Position numbers and translations under genes: made by a program. Under the pieces are notes generated by a model. That model saw only the letters and a program-made list of their open reading frames with translations. It was not told the DNA's origin and made no database searches. A DNA stretch of 64,000 nt. Origin: Melastoma dodecandrum. Lineage: Eukaryota; Streptophyta; Magnoliopsida; Myrtales; Melastomataceae. Below, one piece after another: positions 47,715 through 60,290 of this stretch (position 1 is its first letter; every line of letters starts with the position of its first letter). The DNA lies in contig JARUPY010000533.1 of assembly GCA_029817715.1 (NCBI GenBank), positions 4,236,001-4,300,000 of the forward strand, in the 5' to 3' direction.

Positions 47715-48368
47715 TCAAGGGGAGAGTTCTTGTACGGAGGATAAGCTTGGTTCCCATGCAAACTGCCGCAGCATCCTCTTCCTCGGTATCGGAGGCACAA
47801 ACGGTTTCCTCTTCGATGGTTTCCTTCTTGGGGAATGCCTCGAGTCCTTTGCAGCAACGGTGGCGCCCTCGCCAGTCTCATCCCCATCATCCATGACGGC
47901 CTTAACGTCCCCCTTGACTTCGGCCTCAAGCTTCTTTTCTGGCGGTTTTTCTCTGTCCTGAATGGCTTCTTTGGGTTCTGCCTTCCTTTGGTGCTTGTGT
48001 TTCAACTTTATTGCGGTCGAGCAAGGAAGGAGGAAGTATTTGTGACCCAGCAGCAACATCTCGTTTGCAGATAGTATGCATTCGTGAGGTCTCCGGAAAA
48101 CATCCGGAAGAGCTACACACTTCCCTGGATACTTCTCCATAATTATCGATGCAGGGAATGGGGTCACATATCGTTCTACTCGTCCACCCGCATGGATGAT
48201 CTTCACAGAAGCATTGCCAGATTGAGAATTGAGGGAGAATTCCTTGAACTGCGAGCTTATATCCATTGAGAGTGACAGAGAAGCCGGGGATCCTCCTCCA
48301 ATGGCTTTTCTCTTTGCTGACTCCCTTTTGGAGATTGCACCCCACAAATCAACGCACCTCATCGGCAT
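47715..48368 (-). CDS. PADRE-domain (DUF4228) protein
   Basis: Plant PADRE/DUF4228 proteins are small stress- and pathogen-responsive proteins of unknown biochemical role. Single exon, 217 residues from the ATG at 48368. The domain core is visible: NASVKIIHAGGRVERYVTPF, then ASIIMEKYPGKCVALPDVFR, then LGHKYFLLPCSTAIKLKHKH. The N-terminal extension (MPMRCVDLWGAISKRESAK) and a long charged tail rich in Lys/Glu, ending RKRMLRQFAWEPSLSSVQEL, flank it. The C-terminal W-P-L-like motif is typical of longer family members. Frame intact. Confidence 0.82.
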   Translation of the reverse strand: MPMRCVDLWGAISKRESAKRKAIGGGSPASLSLSMDISSQFKEFSLNSQSGNASVKIIHAGGRVERYVTPFPASIIMEKYPGKCVALPDVFRRPHECILSANEMLLLGHKYFLLPCSTAIKLKHKHQRKAEPKEAIQDREKPPEKKLEAEVKGDVKAVMDDGDETGEGATVAAKDSRHSPRRKPSKRKPFVPPIPRKRMLRQFAWEPSLSSVQELSP

Positions 48369-48724
48369 TTCTGATTGCAGAAGCTCCTCAACAGATCATC
48401 ACATGCAGCACCAGAAAAGCTGCGGTCTCATTTTCCTCTTCAAATATATTCAGGCCGGCATTGTATTAAACTCTCAATATAGACAAAGATAGTTGATTAC
48501 TAGGGCTCATCCTCTAAGCGCACCACAGAAACGTCCAAAAGAGGAATGAATTTGCGTGCCTTCTCTCGCCCCGTCGAAAACAAGGCGCAATGTCCTCTGC
48601 AATAACGGCGACTAGGCACAATGTGTTCTGATGGTAATGGTGACAAGGCGTAATGTGCTCTGAGAATAACGGCAACCAGACGCAACATGCTCTGAGAATA
48701 ACGACAACAAAATGGTCCTAGATT

Positions 48725-51310
48725 TCAACCCACAATTTCAACTTTGTGCCAACTCTGCAAGCACATTCTCGTGGCCATATTGTATTTCCAAAGGCCTTTC
48801 ATCACTTGACGCTCTAGTTTCCTTCGCCTACCGCTAATCCAGTTGTTATGGAGTATATAGCATCCCTTCTTTAAGCAGGACTCTTTCACATCCATTTCAT
48901 CCCACAGACCTGCGTAAGCACCATTTGGGAAGAGGTTCCTATCCAAAAAATGAACGGTCAAGTTCGTCTCCGGTTCTGTGCAAACATCATTTCCCAATCT
49001 ATTGGTCCCCCCTTCCCCGCATAATATGTCGTAGAAGCTTGGCTGTTCGGATAGGCCAGAAGTAGCCGCATGCTTAACAATCTTCTCCATAGCAGCAATA
49101 GTTGATTCATCTGAATGAGCAAAATAGAAGCCGGAGTTCAAACGTCTGGGCATGTTGATAGGTCCTGCCAGAGGTTTTGCGTTAGCAAGGGTTGGTGCTT
49201 GTAAATGGGATTAGATCCACATAAAGCGGACGCCACCGGCCACCCGCAACCCAGGCAGATTAAGAGGTTATGCTAGAACCACAGGGTTTTGAAGTTCATA
49301 CCTGTTTCATTATACTCATCGGACTGCGCCACAAGAACAGCAGGACCAAATGATGAAACATATGGCAATGGATTTCGAAACCAATACACGTCAACATCGC
49401 TCATCATCACATTATATCCTAACTTGAGGATCCTTGTGACTATTCTGGATTTTACTTTGGTCACTTTCTGGAAGCATTCCGTGCCGAAGTGGCAGTCATC
49501 AAAACTAATTTCATTTGGGGCAGATTCATCTTTAAATACAGCTAGGCCCTAACAAGAGAAGGCAAACAATGGTTTGTCAGATAGAAAAAACAAACAGAAT
49601 CAAGAAACGATCAACATGAATAATGCAAGTACCTGCAGCAACGAAAATTCATAGGTTTCAGGGTCAAGTGCACAAACAACGAAATTAGTGAGCCTGAGGG
49701 CTCGTAATCGGCAGACCCAACTCATCAGCATGTCCTTATAACTGTATCCAGCCACCCCGAGGATAATTGTTTTATTATTGTCCGCAAGTGTTGGGAGGAG
49801 GGACTCCAGAGAGAAGGGAAAATTAATGGAAGCCGGCTCATCCTTCCGGGGCCAACTGTATGCATTTCCACTGGCCATGCAGTCCTCAGCACAGCGTATC
49901 GTTTTTTCCTTCCCCCATATATGCAGGATCTTCTTCTCCAAGAACCCAAACATGTTTTCACGAGCTGAAACATGAGTGGTGTAGTCAATCCCATTGACAA
50001 ACAAAAACGCCCCGTTGCACTTCAAAAGCCTTAACAGGCGAGAATTCTTAGCTTCATGGAATATTAATGACCCATAAGCTGTTCCGACAAGGGCATTGCC
50101 CATACTCTCCCAATCCCTTTCATTGATCTCTGATTCAACTGAAGTTAACGGTGGTTCCTTCGTAAAATTAGGGGTATTATTGGCGATGTATAACCCAGAA
50201 ACGCAGCAGCTGGCATCCAGCACAGTCCGAAGCTTGGAAGACAGAACCTCATTGATGAGCCAGACATTATGAATTCCCTTCCCATATAAGAAGGGTGGAA
50301 GAACACCATGATGCAATGGCAAATCCATTCTATTCCAAGCGAGTAGCATTCTATCCTCAAGGCGACTTCTCGAACAGCACTGTCCAAGAACCTCCTGCAT
50401 CTGTTGAAAACACTTTGATTAATGGGATGTTCTTATACTAGACAACCAGGGGCTCCTCACAATCGTTACCTCTTCAAATTCGACTCTCTTACCGCTCTCT
50501 CTTAGCCAATGTTTCCCTTCTGCATCCAGCTGGAAGGGGATATGAGATACATTGCACGTCGAGGCGAAAAGGAACCACGCAAAATTCTCTCCATGGACAA
50601 AATTCAAGGCAGATAGAAAATCAGGCAAAGTAACAGTTTCGGCATCCATGAAGACTGAGATATCCGAGACAAACTTCTGCGATCTTGCCACCATGGAATG
50701 AAAGAAAGGAGTTCCAAGGAATCTGGAATAGGAAACCGAACCAAAAGTTGACTATTATTGGCTAGAAAGGACTATCATCATTCATATTTCCGCCTTCACC
50801 AAAACGATCTATGGGCAATTATCCCAGTAATTTGAGGATCAATAGAAGTAAGCAAACAAAGGCAATCGACTTAATCATAGAAAATCAACTCAGAAAAGAA
50901 AATCTCCATTCAGCAATCAAACCCATCACGGGCAATGCGATCACTTACGAGAAATCGATCTCAGGTTCAACCACGACCCGAGAACTGAGCCCGCGTGCAA
51001 AGGCCACCACGGAATGGTCTCTGCTGAACAACACCACCGTGACCTGCGGGGAAAGGCCGAGCCAAGACCTGACAGCAAGACCCTGTCTTTGGCCGTAAGG
51101 ACCAACAAACGGACCCGGCGCTGCAAAAATAGTGATCGTGGGAAGAGATTTGGCTGCTGCTCCTCGATCGGCAGTGGCGATCGGGTCTCCGAGGGGAGGA
51201 AGCCTGGTGGTAGCGTAGAGGGACAGCGCGACTAGCGCGAACCCGAGCGACCACATCAAGCGAACCCCCGGTCTGAAGAACCGCAACGAACAAGCCTGTG
51301 TGGGCTTCAT
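48725..51310 (-). CDS. RAY1: GT77 arabinosyltransferase, RAY1-like
   Basis: RAY1 (Reduced Arabinose Yariv 1) is a Golgi GT77 enzyme adding arabinofuranose to arabinogalactan proteins. Exons: 51310-50949, 50722-50470, 50400-49633, 49548-49302, 49164-48725; 689 residues with closing phases. A type II membrane anchor lies near the N terminus (LMWSLGFALVALSLYATTRL). The first half includes a nucleotide-diphospho-sugar-like domain (MLLAWNRMDLPLHHGVLPPF, LVGTAYGSLIFHEAKNSRLL). The GT77 catalytic domain (DUF271-type) is in exons 3-5: NFVVCALDPETYEFSLLQ, LGYNVMMSDVDVYWFRNP with the DxD motif, LNSGFYFAHSDEST and LHNNWISGRRRKLERQ. The ATG at 51310 places the anchor about 17 residues in, as expected. 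Confidence 0.9.
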
Positions 51311-51715
51311 TGGGATGAAGTGGCCGATGGGAAGGGAGAGCGATTGGGTCGGGGGGAGAAGGAATCATTTTATAATGCGAAGAAGGAAGGCGAACGCCCG
51401 GGTGGGGTTGGGGGGGTGAAATGTGTAACGGCAGCGGAGGCAAGGTGGGAAAGTGGAGAGCTTTGAGTGAAGGAGCAGTAAAGAAAAAGACGACGACGAC
51501 GAAGAGAAAACGTGGGACTGGAAGAAAAGACAGGGGGGTTGTGCCGTAGATTTGCTGAAAGTCGGGGCGCTTCAAGAACGGAAGAGGGAAGAAGAAGGAG
51601 ATGGGCTAAGCCCATCCGAGCCCAGCCCTTCTTCGATTATCGACGAAAAATATCTTGGGAGAATCCGTGAACTTCCGCTCGAAGCTTCCTCGCTTCCTCC
51701 TGCCGTCGCCGCGCC

Positions 51716-53070
51716 ATGGGCGCCGTGTTGGGCAGCGCCGCCCTCTTCCTCGACCTGGCATCCGACCGTGCCGCCGACGTCCCCGATCTCAGCCCTGCAT
51801 CTCTCCGTTGCTTACTCGGCTTGACCCCGTCCTCCTTCAAAGCCTCAAGCGCGATCTTTCCCCCAAGGCCTTCGAGATGGAACCTGCCCAGAGGGAGAGA
51901 GCGGTCGCACTGCGCGGGAAGGCCAGCGGGGATGGTTTTGATAGTGAGGAGGATGGGAATGGGGGCGGAAGGAAGGAGTGGGAGGGCTCGAGAGGAGGGT
52001 GAAGGAGATTGAGGAGATGAAGGAGCTGGAGAAGAAGGCCTAGGAGCTGCAGAGCCGTGCCGAAGAGGAAAAGGACGGCGGTAGCGGTGTGACGGAGGGG
52101 AGAAGCGGATGCGTGTTTGGAAGGAGCTTGAGAAGGTTCGCGATGGCATTCAGTACTTACCGTGGTATACTCCGGCATGAGGCTTGTATTTATTATGGCC
52201 TAACTGCCTGAGCTGATGAAATTTCAAAACTGAGGAGACTGATTTTTGTGGCTGCAATGTCGAGAATGACATTGCCGTTGCTTGTCACTTGTCGGGGTTG
52301 TCGTTTGATGAGATTTACAGTCACGGCATGAGGTTGTGGTTTGTTTCTTATCGAGAAATCGGTGCTGTCTCGCTGTCCAAAATTAGGTTGCTCAAGAGCA
52401 GGGGGAGCGCCGAGCTTCTGCTCAGTTAGTGTTCGAGTTGCGTCAGAAAGCCTATGGCAGAGGGACGTATGGGCGAGCTATCGGGGTTTTGGAGGCTGCC
52501 CTTGCTATAATCCCTAGGCCAACTCTCTTTGGCGGGCGAGGTCAGTCCTACGATCTATGCATTGCCCCAGTGGTTTTACCATTTTCAGGTTTACGCCTGT
52601 TTAACTAATAGTTCTTATGAAGGCCGGCTTCAGATTCAATATGGCTGGCAATGATGTACGAAGCCAACGGCTGCCGTGCCGATAATATCACACTTTATCT
52701 GCAGCTTGAGAAGACACGTACCAGCAAGCTAAAGAGCTTCATTGTATTCTGCAAGCACCTAAGCTGAAGATATTCCAAGAGGAGATGGTTTCCATTCCTT
52801 TGATCGGCTCAAGCTGTGACAGGTGTGTTCTATGACCCTGTTCATATATGTGAATAGGTGATCCATCGCCATGTTTCTCCCCTACGACATGCAGGTATAC
52901 TGGAACTTGGACTGACAAGTATAAAGATAAGGAGCAAACAGGAGTTATATGACGACCAATCAGCTCCCGTCTTCTAGAGATTTCCTGGCAGACTTCCTCG
53001 ATGACGGCATGACTGGGCTTAGTTGGAGCTGTACTCATCCTCCAGAGATGAGTGAGTGAGCTAGCGACCG
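51716..53070 (+). pseudogene. Decayed plastid TPR-like protein gene
   Basis: Coding-looking fragments in several frames: MGAVLGSAALFLDLASDRA (51716), MKELEKKA then ELQSRAEEEKD (about 52018), QLVFELRQKAYGRGTYGRAI with GVLEAALAIIPRPTLFGGRG (about 52420-52540), IQYGWLAMMYEANGCRAD-like sequence (52630), and LHCILQAPKLKIFQEEMVSI, GSSCDRYTGTWTDKYKD, NQLPSSRDFLADF (52740-53000). The last pieces resemble a plant chloroplast TPR-like family (Arabidopsis At2g37400 type, recalled). Stops and frame breaks fall between every piece, and the C-terminal membrane segment expected after the last piece is not readable. The N-terminal part is assigned only by order and is less sure. Confidence 0.6.
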
Positions 53071-54046
53071 GACTCTGTAAGTTCACACTTGTATTCATTC
53101 GTGACGTCTCGGTCTCGACCATTCACTTGTGGGAGCTACTTGTATTTCTACTGTGCACAGTAATGTGCTTGCAAATGCAGGAAAATCTTTGCTGTTGTCT
53201 GTAATCCTGTTCTGTCGAAGTTGTTGAGTCGATTTTTATAGTCTCATCTCGAGCCATGATGAAGAGGACAGTTGTGCCGCATCAAGCGCTCTCCGCATTG
53301 TGAAACATTACTCTGAGAAAATTTGCGAAAACAACTGGTTATCCAGTCAGGTGCCTTTTACCCCTAATGTCCCAGTTCAGCCTGTCTCCACGGAATAGAC
53401 CAGCAGGATGCCGCGCAATAGCAGGTGATGGTCACATACCTTGAGTGTGCTGTTTGCAACAGAGAAACGATGGGTTTGAAATCGTCGATACAGAAGCACA
53501 GTACCAGGGTGAGTTCCTCGACCGCGGAGAAGTGCGAGGGGGCGCTTATTTGTCATGACCAACCGTACCACGATATCACCCGACTGAAGGAAGGTCGTCA
53601 ACACTGCTTCGCTTAGCCGCCCTCGGATGACCCCCTCCACCCAGTTTGTTTCCTATTTCTCACTACGCGCGATGTCTGTCTTTTTTGCATCTCGCGGCCG
53701 CTCATCGAGCTGCGAGGCAATAACATCCTGCAAATCGACCGCGGGAACGATCACTCAGATTAAATCAATCGCAGTATTATGGAAGGTTTTAAACGAGCAT
53801 ATGCATAAGGATACATTGGTTGAATCGGATTTGGAAGTGACGGACGGCGGTCCACCACACTCTATCGCACACGCATTTATCGTAACCTTCCAATATAAAC
53901 AAAAGATAATCCATTCTTACAAAGAAGAGTCGGCCGTTGTCTTGTCTTTTTTGGTTCACTTTTATGGAGGTTGGGGGGCTCTTTTATTTATTACCTCAGA
54001 TCGATACAAGACACATTGATCGCAGAACCAAAGCCAACCCCCAGCA

Positions 54047-54047
<1 letters not shown>

Positions 54048-54077
<30 letters not shown>

Positions 54078-54079
54078 CT
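54048..54079 (+). repeat. CTT trinucleotide microsatellite
   Basis: About ten to eleven CTT units roughly 125 bases before the amine oxidase ATG, probably in its 5' UTR. CTT runs are common in plant 5' leaders. Confidence 0.85.
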
Positions 54080-54203
54080 GATCCCTATCGCACTCCCCCA
54101 CCATTACATCCCGGGAACGTTTGCTTGTTGTTGTTGAGCGTCAGTAAAGCTTCCCTGCTCATCCTTCCCTCGCCGCCTCCTGCCAACTCTCTGACCCACT
54201 TCA

Positions 54204-57200
54204 ATGGCCTCAGCCCAGGAAAAGGCACCGCCTCCTCCTCCTCCTGCTGCTCCCTCCGATAGCTGGAGCGATGCCGGGGCCAAGCCTTCTTCCGCCGCTG
54301 CCGCTGCCGCAGCTGCCGCTGGACTTGTGCAGACCATCCCCGAGTCGCCCACCAAGGCTCCCAGCAACAAAGGTCTCTTCTTTCTTTGTGTTGAGTATGT
54401 GGGTGGGTTTTGGTTTTATTTTTTTTTTTAATTTCGATCGTTTTCGTGTGTTGGTGGTGTTGTCTGTGGAGAACTATTGCTTAGGTTTTTGATTTGATTA
54501 TTGGGATGGCGTCTTATCCGGAGCGGTCGAATTCTCCGTGTACTTTGACTGTAGACGTCTTTTTTCTAGACTGAATCAATTATTGATGATTGATTGGGAG
54601 CCCGGGATTTGTGGGTTGCTGTCTGAGCTTGGGCAAAGGGTCTGATCTTGGGAGTTTCTTTGATTGCTCTGAGATGGGAATGTGATGGGGGTATAGTTTT
54701 GCTAAACTGCAGGAATCACAGTCATGGTCAAGCCTCAGACTAGCCACCCTCTGGATCCTCTGTCAGCTGCCGAGATCTCTGTGGCAGTTGCGACCGTCCG
54801 GGCTGCCGGGAAAACCCCCGAAGTAACTTTCACGGCCCTTGCTCGTGTGGTCTGTTCCTGTTTTCCTTTCCTTCCTTTGAAAGAAGAACATGGTTTCTTT
54901 TCCCCTTACAGGTCAGGGATAGCATGCGCTTTGTCGAGGTGGTTCTGCTGGAGCCAGAGAAGCACGTGGTTGCATTGGCGGACGCGTACTTCTTCCCTCC
55001 TTTTCAGCCATCACTGCTTCCGAGAACTAAAGGGGGACCTGTGATTCCCAGCAAACTTCCTCCCCGGCAAGCAAGGCTTGTGGTTTACAACAAGAGGTCC
55101 AATGAGACCAGTGTATGGATTGTCGAGCTATCGGAGGTTCATGCTGTGACGCGAGGGGGGCACCACAGGGGAAAATTTATTTCGTCAAAAGTGATTCCAG
55201 ATGTGCAACCACCCATGGTAAGATGAACATGCGCCATTGAGGGGGATGATTCGAATTTGTGCTAGGCTTTATGAACGACTTGATGCTCCCAGGACGCCGA
55301 GGAGTATGCTGAATGTGAAGCTATCGTCAAGGACTTTCCGCCATTTAGCGAGGCGATGAAGAGGAGGGGTATCGATGATATGGACCTTGTCATGGTGGAT
55401 ACTTGGTTTGTTCTTATTTTCTCTATTCAGATCAAAGAAATCGTAAGCTTTTGTCTCTGTGTGCTATTTATCAAATATTTGAGTCTTCTGTCTTTCAGGT
55501 GCGTGGGATATCACAGTGAATCCGATGCTCCAAGTCGTAGACTTGCAAAACCGCTTATATTTTGCAGAACTGAGAGCGACTGTCCGATGGAAAACGGTTA
55601 TGCTCGCCCGGTTGAAGGTATTCACGTGCTGGTTGATATGCAAAATATGGTTGTGATCGACTTTGAAGACCGCCGACTGGTTCCCTTGCCTCCTGCGGAT
55701 CCTTTGAGAAATTACACTCCTGGTGGAACACGAGGAGGTGTGGATCGCAGTGATGTGAAGCCCCTGCATATTGTACAACCTGATGGTCCGAGCTTTCGAG
55801 TCAGTGGAAATTTTGTTTCGTGGCAAAAGGTGCTTGCTTGTTTCTGTAGCTTTCATATTCTAAGCAAGTTAACGAGTGGGTCTCGAGATGTTCCTGAAAT
55901 TGGCTTCCTTCCTTTGTTTTGTTAGTGGAACTTTCGGATTGGATTTACACCGAGAGAGGGTCTTGTCATATATTCTGTGGCATATATTGACGGTAGCCGA
56001 GGTCGAAGGCCTGTAGCCCACAGGCTAAGTTTTGTGGAGATGGTGGTGCCTTATGGAGACCCTAACGACCCACATTATCGGAAGAATGCTTTTGATGCAG
56101 GGGAAGATGGCCTCGGCAAAAATGCACATTCGCTCAAAAAGGTGTTCTGTTTTTAGGTGATCAGGTCCTCATTTATTGCAACTTCTACGCAGCAGAAAAA
56201 TGTGATGGAGGTGGATTCTCTTTCGTTTGAGCTTACTTGATGCAGGGATGTGATTGTCTGGGCCATGTCAAGTACTTTGATGCTCATTTTACGAATTACA
56301 CGGGCGGTGTCGAAACGATTGAAAACTGTGTCTGCTTGCATGAAGAAGACCATGGTATTCTATGGAAACACCAAGATTGGAGGACCGGATTGGCAGAAGT
56401 CAGGAGGTCCAGGAGGCTTACGGTGTCTTTTATTTGTACGGTGGCTAACTACGAGTATGGATTCTTCTGGCACTTTTATCAGGCGAGTTGTGGGAAGGAA
56501 GCTCTATAAATGCCGCTTCTTTTATGATTTTGGGGATTTGCCTGTTGATTTCGACCATTTTTTAATCATGTTGTCTCGGCTCTTCTGAAATTGTTTGTTC
56601 ATTCTTCATTAATCTCATTCGCTTTCTTATTTTAGGACGGGAAAATTGAAGCGGAAGTCAAGCTCACTGGCATTCTCAGTCTTGGTGCGTTGCAACCTGG
56701 AGAAACTCGAAAATACGGGACTACCATCGCGCCTGGACTCTATGCACCAGTTCATCAACACTTTTTTGTTGCCCGAATGGACATGGCTGTTGATTGTAGG
56801 CCAGGCGAATCCTTGAATCAGGTTGACTTGCTATTGTTATTTTCGAATCTATGACTGCAGTTCGCCAAACCACCTGCTATCCTTCTTGGTTGTTGGACAA
56901 ACTCGTGTTCTTTCTCAGGTTATCGAAGTGAATCTTAAGGTGGAAGAGCCCGGAAAAGACAATGTCCACAATAACGCGTTCTATGCAGAAGAGGAGCTGC
57001 TCAGGTCTGAGCAGCAGGCGAGGCGGGATTGTAACCCGTTATCTGCTCGCCATTGGATCGTAAGATATCTTGTGTAGCTCGCATCCGGTTTGTCCTTCAG
57101 AAGTTCTACTATTTAGCCAAACCATACTAAGCTCATGTTGAATACAGATCAGGAATACGAGGACAGTCAACAGGACTGGACAGCTAACAGGATACAAGTT

Positions 57201-57833
57201 GTTGCCAGGGTCGAACTGCTTACCGTTAGCCGGATCTGAGGCGAAGTTCATGAGAAGAGCCGCTTTCCTGAAGCACAATCTTTGGGTCACGCCCTACTCA
57301 CGCGATGAGATGTACCCCGGCGGCGAGTTCCCTAACCAAAACCCACGCGTTGGGGAGGGTTTAGCCACTTGGGTCAAGCAAAACCGGCCCCTGGAAGAAG
57401 CCGACATAGTTCTCTGGTTAGTTTATCTCCCTAGCCCGCCGGGAACTTAACCATGTATCCTGAAAATGGCATCGACCCATTTCCTGCACTCAGCTACGCA
57501 CAAGAGATAAGATTCATGTTTCGCTGCAGGTATGTTTTCGGACTCACGCACATTCCTCGCCTGGAAGACTGGCCTGTCATGCCTGTAGACCGCCTCGGCT
57601 TCATGCTAATGGTAATCTCATCCCTTCCTCATCCCCGCCATGCCAAGCTCTGATTCCCCTAGCACATGAGATTTATCAAAAAAGAAAGCTTTTTCTTCCT
57701 CCCGCAGCCTCATGGATTCTTCAACAGCTCCCCGGCCATCGACGTACCACCGACCGTCTGCGACTCCGAACTCAAGGACAACGGAGGGTTGTCGACGAAA
57801 CCCATTCACAGCAGCCTCGTCGCGAAGCTATGA
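54204..57833 (+). CDS. Peroxisomal copper amine oxidase (CuAO zeta type)
   Basis: Oxidises primary amines such as putrescine to an aldehyde with H2O2 and ammonia, using copper and topaquinone. Twelve exons: 54204-54372, 54713-54822, 54912-55217, 55293-55405, 55499-55829, 55926-56141, 56246-56482, 56636-56821, 56919-57059, 57148-57416, 57530-57611, 57708-57833; 761 residues. The topaquinone Tyr is in [14 protein letters not shown], the copper His pair in [13 protein letters not shown], the third His in [12 protein letters not shown] and the catalytic Asp in [11 protein letters not shown]. The Ala/Pro-rich N terminus lacks a signal peptide, and the protein ends VAKL, a PTS1-like peroxisomal signal. 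Intron 7 starts with GC (CAG|GCGAGT), exactly at the Q|DGKIEAE family junction. Layout and length match Arabidopsis At2g42490. Confidence 0.95.
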
Positions 57834-57839
57834 AAAGAT

Positions 57840-58810
57840 CCCGTCTACCTTTGCGCAACGGCCGCGCGGATTGTTTGGTCCATTCGAGTTCGAACTCACC
57901 GTAGAAATATTGTTGTATTTTTGCTCTAAGACAAAGGTTGTATGTATTAAACAAATATATTAACGTAAGTTAATCATGGGACATATGATTGTGACATATT
58001 ATTACGATGAAAACCAATGAAAAAGAAATAACAACAAGTGGGTTTGTGGAACGCTTGGTCTCCAATAATGGGCGCATAATTACATGAACCAATTTTTTTA
58101 ATCCAAAGTGTGAGATAAGAAAGCATCACATTACCAATTAATCCCCATCAGTTAAAATTGGCACAAAACCTTTTGAACATCTTTAACTTTTGTTCGCTTA
58201 AATATGCAACTAATATTTCGAACTCGATTTATTTTTTAAACTCGAAATATTTTCGTGAAGTAACAAAACTCTCGTGCAAAGTATATAATAAAATAGTCGG
58301 TCAAATAAGCCGGCCCAGTTGGTAGAAGACAGCACATGTAACTTTGTCCTTTGTTTCTTGTAAACCCTTTTAACATCAAATCATCATTTTCATGACTAGT
58401 GTAGTGTGTCTCATGCTTGGGGATTCATATCCTTTCGTGGGAACCTTGTAAGAAGACCAACCCACAAAAAAGAAAAAGGAAAAAAAAAAAACACTATTCA
58501 GAAGCCGGATCATGCACGACTCCATTGACTGTCCTTTCCATTCACCAAAATCATATGTATTTTGAATCGACAAGGGAAATGATAACAATGGTTCTTCGAA
58601 AAATACCCACAATTTTTCCTTCATTGTTTGGTGTTTCCGAGTCTTTCAGAAGAAAATAAAAGAAGTGAAGGGGTGGCATTGAATCATCGAAGCCCATGAG
58701 ATGAAAAACTGTACACAAACAACGTAGAGAAATGTGGGAAATTTTATTACATCCTAAGATTAAGCTAAGGTTTGCCGATAGTTAAAGGAGACGGACACAG
58801 ACGCACCCCG
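57840..58810. other. Intergenic, convergent 3' ends
   Basis: AT-rich DNA between the convergent amine oxidase (+) and SMR (-) genes, with only 3' UTR-like sequence. No gene recognised. Confidence 0.6.
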
Positions 58811-58820
58811 CGGGGGGCCC

Positions 58821-59120
58821 CTACCGGGTGGCTGATCTCCTTACGAAAACGGCCTCCAAGTCCGGCGGAGCGGCGAAGAACTCCCTGTGGCCGTACCTAT
58901 ATTTGAGCGCGGGCTTCCTCTTCCTCGGGACAGGAGGCGGGCACATGAAGCTCACGGGGATCCTTGAATCCTCACCTGTCGGGGTCGTAGCGGGCTCGTC
59001 AGAAGACCTTTCCTCGTCGGAGGAGGAGATTACCGCAGGGCCGCCCGTGAAGATGGGCCTTAGGGATGCCGGTCGGAAGGTTATGGAGGCGACGACCCAA
59101 GTCTTGCTTGGTTCAGACAT
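58821..59120 (-). CDS. SIAMESE-related cyclin-dependent kinase inhibitor (SMR)
   Basis: SMR proteins bind CDK-cyclin complexes and promote the switch from mitosis to endoreduplication. Single exon, 99 residues. The two family signatures are present: the Pro-rich CPPPVPRKRKP (usually CPPAPRKP) near residues 59-70 and the C-terminal REFFAAPPDLEAVF. An acidic, Ser-rich stretch (SSSDEERSSDEPATTPTGED) precedes the first signature. The C-terminal KRK and RYGHRE basic region may direct it to the nucleus. Which SMR subgroup it belongs to cannot be decided by eye. Confidence 0.88.
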   Translation of the reverse strand: MSEPSKTWVVASITFRPASLRPIFTGGPAVISSSDEERSSDEPATTPTGEDSRIPVSFMCPPPVPRKRKPALKYRYGHREFFAAPPDLEAVFVRRSATR

Positions 59121-59777
59121 GGTTTGATCTAGAGAGGAGAATGACGTGCGGAATGATGTATGAATGAATGGGGTGGAGTGAGGAAGGAAGGGTTAAGGGG
59201 AGAGGGAGGAGAGGCTTGTTATAGAAGGGAGAAGGAGACGAAGAAGAAAGGGAGTGTAAGAGAATATGAGAATAAAGTTGAGGTTGTCTTTATGGATGGA
59301 GAAGAAAGAGGGGTGGGTGTGAAGAAAAAAAAGCGTCTTCGTATGTTTCGGAGAAATAGGGCATGTGGGTCTGTGGTTGGTTATTCAAAAAAGGACAGTT
59401 TCGATGAAATGTTCAGGTTGTGTAATTAAAAAAAAAAAGGAATGCAGACTTAAATCTGGAAGCCCCCCATCTTCACCAAACTCTGACTCTCCCAAACCCA
59501 TGTCGGGACTTCACTTATAGCATAAGCCCTTACTTCGAGAATGATCATGTTCAATACCACAATCACCTATCATTCATTACATGTAATATATACATGTGTG
59601 CATATAAAAGGGGGTCCTTTTTTTTTTTTGGGAACTTTTCTTTTTAAACCCCTTTTGGAGATGCCCTCTTTCTTAGCCGCCTTTCTTCTCTTTATTCCTT
59701 AGCTTAATTATTTCTGTTTCTTCATAATGCTCTTTTCATCGAGTAACAATTGATTCTATGGGTCTGTCCGAAGCATC

Positions 59778-59780
<3 letters not shown>

Positions 59781-59809
<29 letters not shown>
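59781..59809 (+). repeat. TC dinucleotide microsatellite
   Basis: About fourteen TC units without interruption. Confidence 0.85.
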
Positions 59810-59813
<4 letters not shown>

Positions 59814-60290
59814 TGTTCCCCACTTTTCCTACCATAAAATCCCATCATTAAATAAAAAAAAAAAAAGAAAGAGTTGAATGAATGAGTGGATGTATGTGCA
59901 ACTTTTCTGAACCCAAGAAAATATGGGCTTCCATCGAATTTCCCAAATTCAGCTCAAACAAATGACACAGAAAGGAAAAAGGTTGGTTTTTTTTTTTATT
60001 ATTAGATGATTTGGAATGCAACCCATGAAAACGATGGCATTACCTGAAAATGGGGATTTGATTTTCGAAATGGGGGCCGAAAATTGGTAAAGTAAAAGAA
60101 AACACATTGAAGCATTGTAAGCTTCATATTACAAAAAAAAAAAAGTGTATTTTGTACCGAATGGAATACACGATCGATTGTATGAGGTGGTGTTATGGTA
60201 AATTATCCCAAACATCTTGTCTTATTATCTCCTTGTCGGGACGGGGCTTCTCGAGAAAGGCCCGTTCTCCCGTTAGCCCCAATCACTTGG

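Noticed and set aside
58828..59127. Plus-strand open frame exactly opposite the SMR gene
   Set aside because: Antisense shadow; the minus strand carries both SMR signature motifs.
59160..59429. Plus-strand frame of 89 codons, Lys/Glu/Gly-rich, upstream of the SMR gene
   Set aside because: Low-complexity purine-rich DNA opposite the likely SMR promoter/leader; no domain or conserved feature.
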